The notes under the pieces are model-generated. The model worked only from the letters and a program-made list of their open reading frames with translations, had not been told where the DNA came from and did no database searches. From a virus: a stretch of DNA of 25,960 nucleotides. Of this stretch, positions 23,203 to 25,960 are shown piece by piece (the stretch's first letter is position 1; every line of letters starts with the position of its first letter). Position numbers and translations under genes: made by a program. Location of the stretch: positions 1-25,960 of the IMG/VR virus record IMGVR_UViG_3300033153_002492; one strand, written 5' to 3'.

Positions 23203-23310
23203 AAAAGTAGAAATAGAAAAAGAAGAAAGAAAGGGAAAGATAAGTAGATAGTATATATTTATATATAATTATAAGTTTTAAATTTAGTAAGTTATAAGTT
23301 TTTATTTAAC
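23203..23310. other. Polypurine tract followed by AT-rich stretch with direct repeats
   Basis: Positions 23215-23240 are 26 consecutive purines on the plus strand, within a 38-base tract holding only two pyrimidines. The following 65 bases are almost only A and T and contain two copies of TTATAAGTTTT (23269-23279 and 23292-23302). This pairing of a one-sided purine strand with a low-melting stretch resembles DNA unwinding elements of origins. Confidence 0.55.
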
Positions 23311-23343
23311 TCTTGTGCTTAGCGCATAGTTTATTCGACGCAT

Positions 23344-23365
23344 AAAAAAGCCCGCCGAAGCGGGC
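23344..23365 (-). terminator. Strong rho-independent terminator of the HTH gene
   Basis: On the minus strand GCCCGC-TTCG-GCGGGC forms a 6-bp GC stem closed by a UUCG tetraloop, followed by six T. It lies 25 bases past the stop of the gene at 23390-23809 and insulates it from the non-coding region. Confidence 0.95.
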
Positions 23366-23389
23366 CAGTCTCGCCTTCAATCAATATGG

Positions 23390-23809
23390 TTAGGCAGCGA
23401 GTTGCAAGGGACCAACAAATCTCTCAGTCCAGATTTCTTCATTGGTTTTACTTTCGCCGAACTCTTCAATCTTAACATCTCTGAACGTGTATCCTCCTTG
23501 GACGCTATAGACTTGACCACGACTAAGACCTGTTTCATCGGCAATCTGTCTCGCTTTCTGATTGCAGCGATCGCCGTACATGATTTCCCAGGCATCGAGT
23601 CTAGTCATTTTACGTTGGCTCTTAGGGCCGTAGTCACGTTCTTTCTTTTCGCCTGTCACACGCTGCTTAGTGCGTAGTGCGACGTGCTGTGTGTCATGCG
23701 TCTCAAGCATGGCGCAAAGCTGTAAGACATGTTGAGTAAGAGTCTTAACCGTTTGTTTCTCACTTAAGATGTTGATTACTATGGAGTTAACTGCATCGTT
23801 ATTATTCAT
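23390..23809 (-). CDS. HTH DNA-binding protein, putative phage transcription regulator
   Basis: A 139-residue protein as a single-gene unit with its own promoter (P4) and a strong terminator. The N-terminal 45 residues look helical and could dimerise (VKTLTQHVLQLCAMLETH); a basic linker follows (GEKKERDYGPKSQRK); residues about 70-110 (LDAWEIMYGD, KARQIADETGLSRGQVYSV, GYTF) read as a helix-turn-helix with A-x3-G in the turn and SRGQVYSV as recognition helix. It looks more GC-rich than its neighbours. It is the only clear DNA-binding regulator in the window, and so the best local candidate to bind the CATTG elements of P1, P3 and P5 or the palindromic TGTACA -35. AAGGA precedes the ATG. Target sites are inferred. 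Confidence 0.7.
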   Translation of the reverse strand: MNNNDAVNSIVINILSEKQTVKTLTQHVLQLCAMLETHDTQHVALRTKQRVTGEKKERDYGPKSQRKMTRLDAWEIMYGDRCNQKARQIADETGLSRGQVYSVQGGYTFRDVKIEEFGESKTNEEIWTERFVGPLQLAA

Positions 23810-23821
23810 GGTAGTTCCTTT

Positions 23822-23834
23822 AAGGCTAAGCCTT
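23822..23834 (-). promoter_or_regulatory. Small hairpin beside the ribosome binding site of the HTH gene
   Basis: AAGGC (23822-23826) and GCCTT (23830-23834) form a 5-bp stem with a 3-base loop immediately upstream of the AAGGA ribosome binding site of the HTH gene. It may tune translation or mRNA stability; effect unproven. Confidence 0.35.
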
Positions 23835-23867
23835 CTTAAACAGCAGCTGAATGCTGATGTTAGAGTA

Positions 23868-23922
23868 ATATTAATACGTTTAAATCGCTTTGTACACGTT
23901 TATTTATATTTATTTACGAAGC
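23868..23922 (-). promoter_or_regulatory. Promoter P4 of the HTH gene
   Basis: On the minus strand: TGTACA at 23896-23891, a 17-bp spacer and TAATAT at 23873-23868. The 16 bases starting 10 upstream of the -35 (minus strand of 23907-23922) share GTAAA and about 9 of 16 positions with the P3/P5 element but lack the CATTG half-sites, so activation may differ. Confidence 0.65.
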
Positions 23923-23937
23923 TGTTAAGAATCATAC

Positions 23938-24034
23938 ACTTAGCGCTTAGCGCTATGCTCTGTTAGCGTCGCCTAATACGCTCACGGACGTAAGGGGGGC
24001 TTACGCGGGTCTGTCAATAACACACCATCGTGGC
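23938..24034. other. GC-rich hairpin and TTAGCGC repeats, candidate packaging site
   Basis: TTAGCGC is repeated head to tail at 23940-23946 and 23947-23953, with a further TTAGCG at 23963. A perfect hairpin CGTAAG (23989-23994), five G, CTTACG (24000-24005) sits in a GC-rich island (about 23980-24010) within AT-rich flanks. No frame here is supported. Position upstream of the terminase genes and next to tandem repeats suggests a cos or pac element. Confidence 0.45.
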
Positions 24035-24120
24035 GAGTTATTAGCGCTACACACTATATTAGCTTTTACTAATTAATGAGTTACTAGCGCTACACACTAT
24101 ATTAGCTTTTACTAATCAAT
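24035..24120. repeat. Two 43-bp tandem direct repeats upstream of the terminase genes
   Basis: Unit 1 (24035-24077) and unit 2 (24078-24120) are 43 bases each and identical at 41 positions; the differences are T/C at the fourth-from-core base and T/C near the end. Each contains the palindrome TAGCGCTA (24042-24049 and 24085-24092). A short degenerate third start (TTATTAGC) follows at 24121. Repeats beside a GC-rich hairpin and before a terminase small-subunit gene recall the terminase-binding R sites of cosB. Confidence 0.85.
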
Positions 24121-24368
24121 TTATTAGCATTCGCTTATATACCCAATTAACTTTATATAACTAACCCAGAATGCAATCTGACCTATCTACATAGTACTCT
24201 GGTTCAATCTCAGGGCCCAGCCTATATGTTTATATTAGTAAAATTTAGAAGTCCCTATAGCGCTCTATTTAAACTCTATGTACCCAGTGCCCAAGAGAAT
24301 CTAAATATGGAGTAAGTAATCCTTTGGGATAACCAATGTAATTAAACTAAGTTATTTTAACCCACTGG
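24121..24368. other. Gene-free AT-rich stretch before the terminase promoter
   Basis: No supported gene, terminator or RNA is seen here. It has short palindromes (GGGCCC near 24213, TAGCGCT at 24258-24264) and a T-arm-like GGTTCAATC without matching stem. It may be part of the packaging region defined by the repeats to its left. Confidence 0.4.
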
Positions 24369-24397
24369 TGTACATATGGAAATAACTATGTTATAAT
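24369..24397 (+). promoter_or_regulatory. Promoter P6 of the terminase genes
   Basis: TGTACA at 24369-24374, a 17-bp spacer and TATAAT at 24392-24397 preceded by TGT (extended -10). The last bases of the spacer and the -10 (ACTATGTTATAAT) are identical to promoter P2. No CATTG element lies upstream. The transcript would start about 20 bases before the terminase small-subunit start. Confidence 0.8.
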
Positions 24398-24425
24398 ATT
24401 AATAAGATTGAGGAAAGGAAATAAG

Positions 24426-24650
24426 ATGGGACGTATACTTGACATGCTGCAGGAGAGGAAACCAGGATATCATCCGCTTGTGTCTATTCTTGAGCTAACC
24501 GATGAGTGCATGGTAGACGACCATAGGCTTAAGTTGGACTGTCATAAGGCTATAGCGAAGTATGTAGAGGCTGAGCGGAAGAGCGTAGACATAAAAAGCG
24601 AAGATGGAAGCGAATTGATAAAACTTATCATTAACGTGGATGACGAGTGA
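24426..24650 (+). CDS. Putative terminase small subunit
   Basis: A 74-residue protein starting at the ATG at 24426, which has AAGGA seven bases upstream; a TTG at 24408 in frame would include the ribosome binding site and is rejected. Helical, with ELTDECMVDDHRLKLDCHKAIAKYVEAERK in the centre, too short for a full HTH-plus-oligomerisation small terminase but similar in size to small subunits of several podoviruses. Its stop overlaps the GTG start of the large subunit by four bases (GTGA), and it follows promoter P6. Assignment rests on this position. Confidence 0.6.
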   Translation: MGRILDMLQERKPGYHPLVSILELTDECMVDDHRLKLDCHKAIAKYVEAERKSVDIKSEDGSELIKLIINVDDE

Positions 24651-25960
24651 GAGTCATAGAGTACAATGCTAGTAAGACAATGCGGAAGTTCCATAATAGT
24701 GAGAAGTTCGTAAGGACACTCATGGGACCAATCGGCAGCGGGAAGTCAGTGGCGTGTGTAGAGGAGATGATGCGGATATCTCTGAGACAAAAAGCATTTA
24801 ATGGAGTAAGGAAGAGTCGTTGGGCCGTGGTGCGAAACACTTACCGCGAGCTACTAGACACAACCCAGGAAACATTCTGGGACTGGGTGCCTAGAGAGTT
24901 AGGACACTATTCAGCTTTAAATAGCAAGTTCACACTGAATTTAAAGCTAGATGACGGGACTACAATGCATACAGAGTTCTTATTTCGTGCATTAGACAAA
25001 CCAACAGACATTAAAAAGCTATTATCGCTTGAGATAACTGGGATGTGGTTGAATGAGGCTAGAGAGATACCAAAGCAGGTGCTTGACATGGGCATTGGGC
25101 GTTGCGGTAGGTATCCTTCTAAGCGAGACGGTGGACCAACATGGTTTGGGGTTATAATGGACACTAACCCCCCAGACAGCGACCATTGGTATTATAAGTT
25201 GTTTGAGGAAGAGTTGCCAAATAACCATGCAATCTTCCACCAACCTAGTGGCGTGAGTGAAGAAGCAGAGAACACAGATAACTTGCCACCAGATTATTAT
25301 ATTAATATGCAAGCTGGTAAAGACCAGGAGTGGATTAACGTGTATGTTCATGGTAATTATGGGTTCATAGCAGATGGTAAGCCTGTATACCCAGAGTATA
25401 AGGATGACATACATGCTACATCGGACGAGCTGCCACGCGCGGGCTCAGGCAAGATATATATTGGCATAGACTTTGGGCTAACCCCTGCTGCTAGCTTTGG
25501 GCAAATTACAGCTAGCGGCCAGTTCCAGATAATAGACGAGTTAGTAACGTTCGACATGGGTGCTGTGAATTTTGGCAAGTTGCTAAAAGAGAAGATACAA
25601 AATGAATATTGCGGATGTGAACTTGAGATATATGCTGATCCAGCTGGTGAGCAGCGAGCCCAAACTGATGAGACTACTCCGTTCCAGATTTTATGGAATC
25701 AGGGAATTGAGGCATGGCCTTGCTATACCAATGACCGACCCTATTATACGTCGCGAGGCTGTAGCAGACTATTTACAACGGCTAGACTTTGGCGGTAAGC
25801 CGGCATTAATAGTTGGGCCAAAAGCAAAAATGGCTAGAAAAGCTTTTGCTGGTGGATATAAGTATAAAAGGTTACAAGTAGGTGGTGAAGCGCGGTTTGT
25901 GGACAAGCCTGACAAAGGTAAGTATTCTCATATCTCTGATGCTATTCAGTATATGTTCCT
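24647..25960 (+). CDS. Terminase large subunit, interrupted by a 4-bp duplication and cut by the window edge
   Basis: GTG start overlapping the small-subunit stop. The ATPase half has Walker A GPIGSGKS (27-34) and a Walker B-like ITGMWLNEAREI (NE at 136-137). The RNase H-like nuclease half has YIGIDFGLTPA (D275) and EIYADPAGE (D331). The annotated frame reads through residue 363 (TND), then runs into a non-homologous tail and stops at 25798. In the +1 frame from 25740 there is an open continuation to the window end, 73 residues beginning PIIRREAVADYLQRLDFGGK and including HISDAIQYMF with the third nuclease Asp. At the junction GACC occurs twice in tandem (25733-25736, 25737-25740); deleting one copy restores a continuous protein. 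Sequencing error, a real mutation or frameshifting remain possible. Confidence 0.92.

Larger units (their letters stand above)
22843..23343. other. Non-coding AT-rich region, candidate replication origin
   Basis: About 500 bases without a supported gene, the longest gene-free stretch on the replication side. It contains, from left to right, the end of the CTCTGGA repeats, an inverted repeat, the pseudoknot-like block, a polypurine tract, a very AT-rich stretch and the terminator of the HTH gene. Small minus-strand frames (for example a 16-codon one from 23158) have no ribosome binding site. Repeats next to a polypurine tract and an easily melted segment fit an origin; this is inference. Confidence 0.4.

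Noticed and set aside
24035-24120. CRISPR-like array
   Set aside because: The two 43-bp units are directly abutting with no spacers and only two copies exist.
24200-24230. tRNA or attachment-site fragment with GGTTCAATC
   Set aside because: Flanking bases do not form a T-stem and there is no integrase in the window.
24408-24425. TTG start for the small terminase gene
   Set aside because: It would place the AAGGA ribosome binding site inside the coding region; the ATG at 24426 has normal spacing.
22671-24425. T7-like phage promoters (about 20-bp conserved)
   Set aside because: No such repeated long promoter sequence and no single-subunit RNA polymerase gene seen; promoters are of sigma70 shape.
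25733-25742. Programmed +1 frameshift as primary explanation of the split terminase
   Set aside because: CCC-T could slip, but the following zero-frame codon is not a stop and the exact GACC duplication is the simpler cause; kept only as an alternative.

Overview
The window is part of a lytic, podovirus-like tailed phage genome. It is AT-rich and densely packed, with genes overlapping by 1-4 bases. It holds a family A DNA polymerase, an SF3 primase-helicase, a large terminase and a block of Q/G-rich virion proteins. I see no integrase, single-subunit RNA polymerase, tRNA, portal, major capsid or lysis gene; portal and capsid would be expected between the terminase at the right edge and the virion genes at the left edge, outside the window. 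The host cannot be fixed from sequence alone. Promoters have a near-perfect sigma70-type -10, and the polymerase carries Leu at the position equivalent to E. coli residue 762, a variant common in marine viral metagenomes.

Layout. 1-6237 (+): seven virion genes, the first cut by the window edge. 6265-6325: inverted repeat where the two arms of the genome converge. 6341-12386 (-): ligase, dCMP deaminase, a thymidylate-synthase-fold enzyme with the Asn-to-Asp change of dCMP hydroxymethylases, a dNMP kinase, a MazG-type pyrophosphohydrolase, a large TobZ/NodU-type carbamoyltransferase, a putative ssDNA-binding protein and a coiled-coil protein. 12461-19607 (-): SNF2-type helicase, VRR-NUC nuclease, Fe-S PD-(D/E)XK nuclease, PolA and primase-helicase. 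19850-22670 (-): small, mostly unknown genes, including a 46-residue membrane protein. 22671-23343: non-coding, with opposed promoters, direct repeats, a possible pseudoknot, a polypurine tract and an AT-rich stretch (candidate origin). 23390-23809 (-): HTH protein. 23810-24425: non-coding, with a GC-rich hairpin and two 43-bp tandem repeats upstream of the terminase (candidate cos/pac region). 24426-25960 (+): putative small terminase and the large terminase, the latter interrupted by a 4-bp tandem duplication.

How the genes may work together. The modification cluster reads as a complete route to hypermodified cytosine: MazG could turn dCTP into dCMP, the TS-fold enzyme could make 5-hydroxymethyl-dCMP, the kinase and host NDK could raise it to the triphosphate, PolA could incorporate it, and the carbamoyltransferase could cap the hydroxyl to give 5-carbamoyloxymethylcytosine. 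This is inference, but the residue spacing in the TS-fold enzyme is exact.

Regulation. Five promoters share TGTAC(A/T)-N17-TATAAT (one has TAATAT) and a sixth has TTTACA-N17-TATAAT. Three minus-strand promoters also carry two CATTG-like half-sites 10 bp apart, ending exactly 10 bp upstream of the -35 hexamer. This looks like an undescribed activator site; the HTH protein is the obvious local candidate to bind it. The primase leader can fold so that its first bases pair with its own ribosome binding site.
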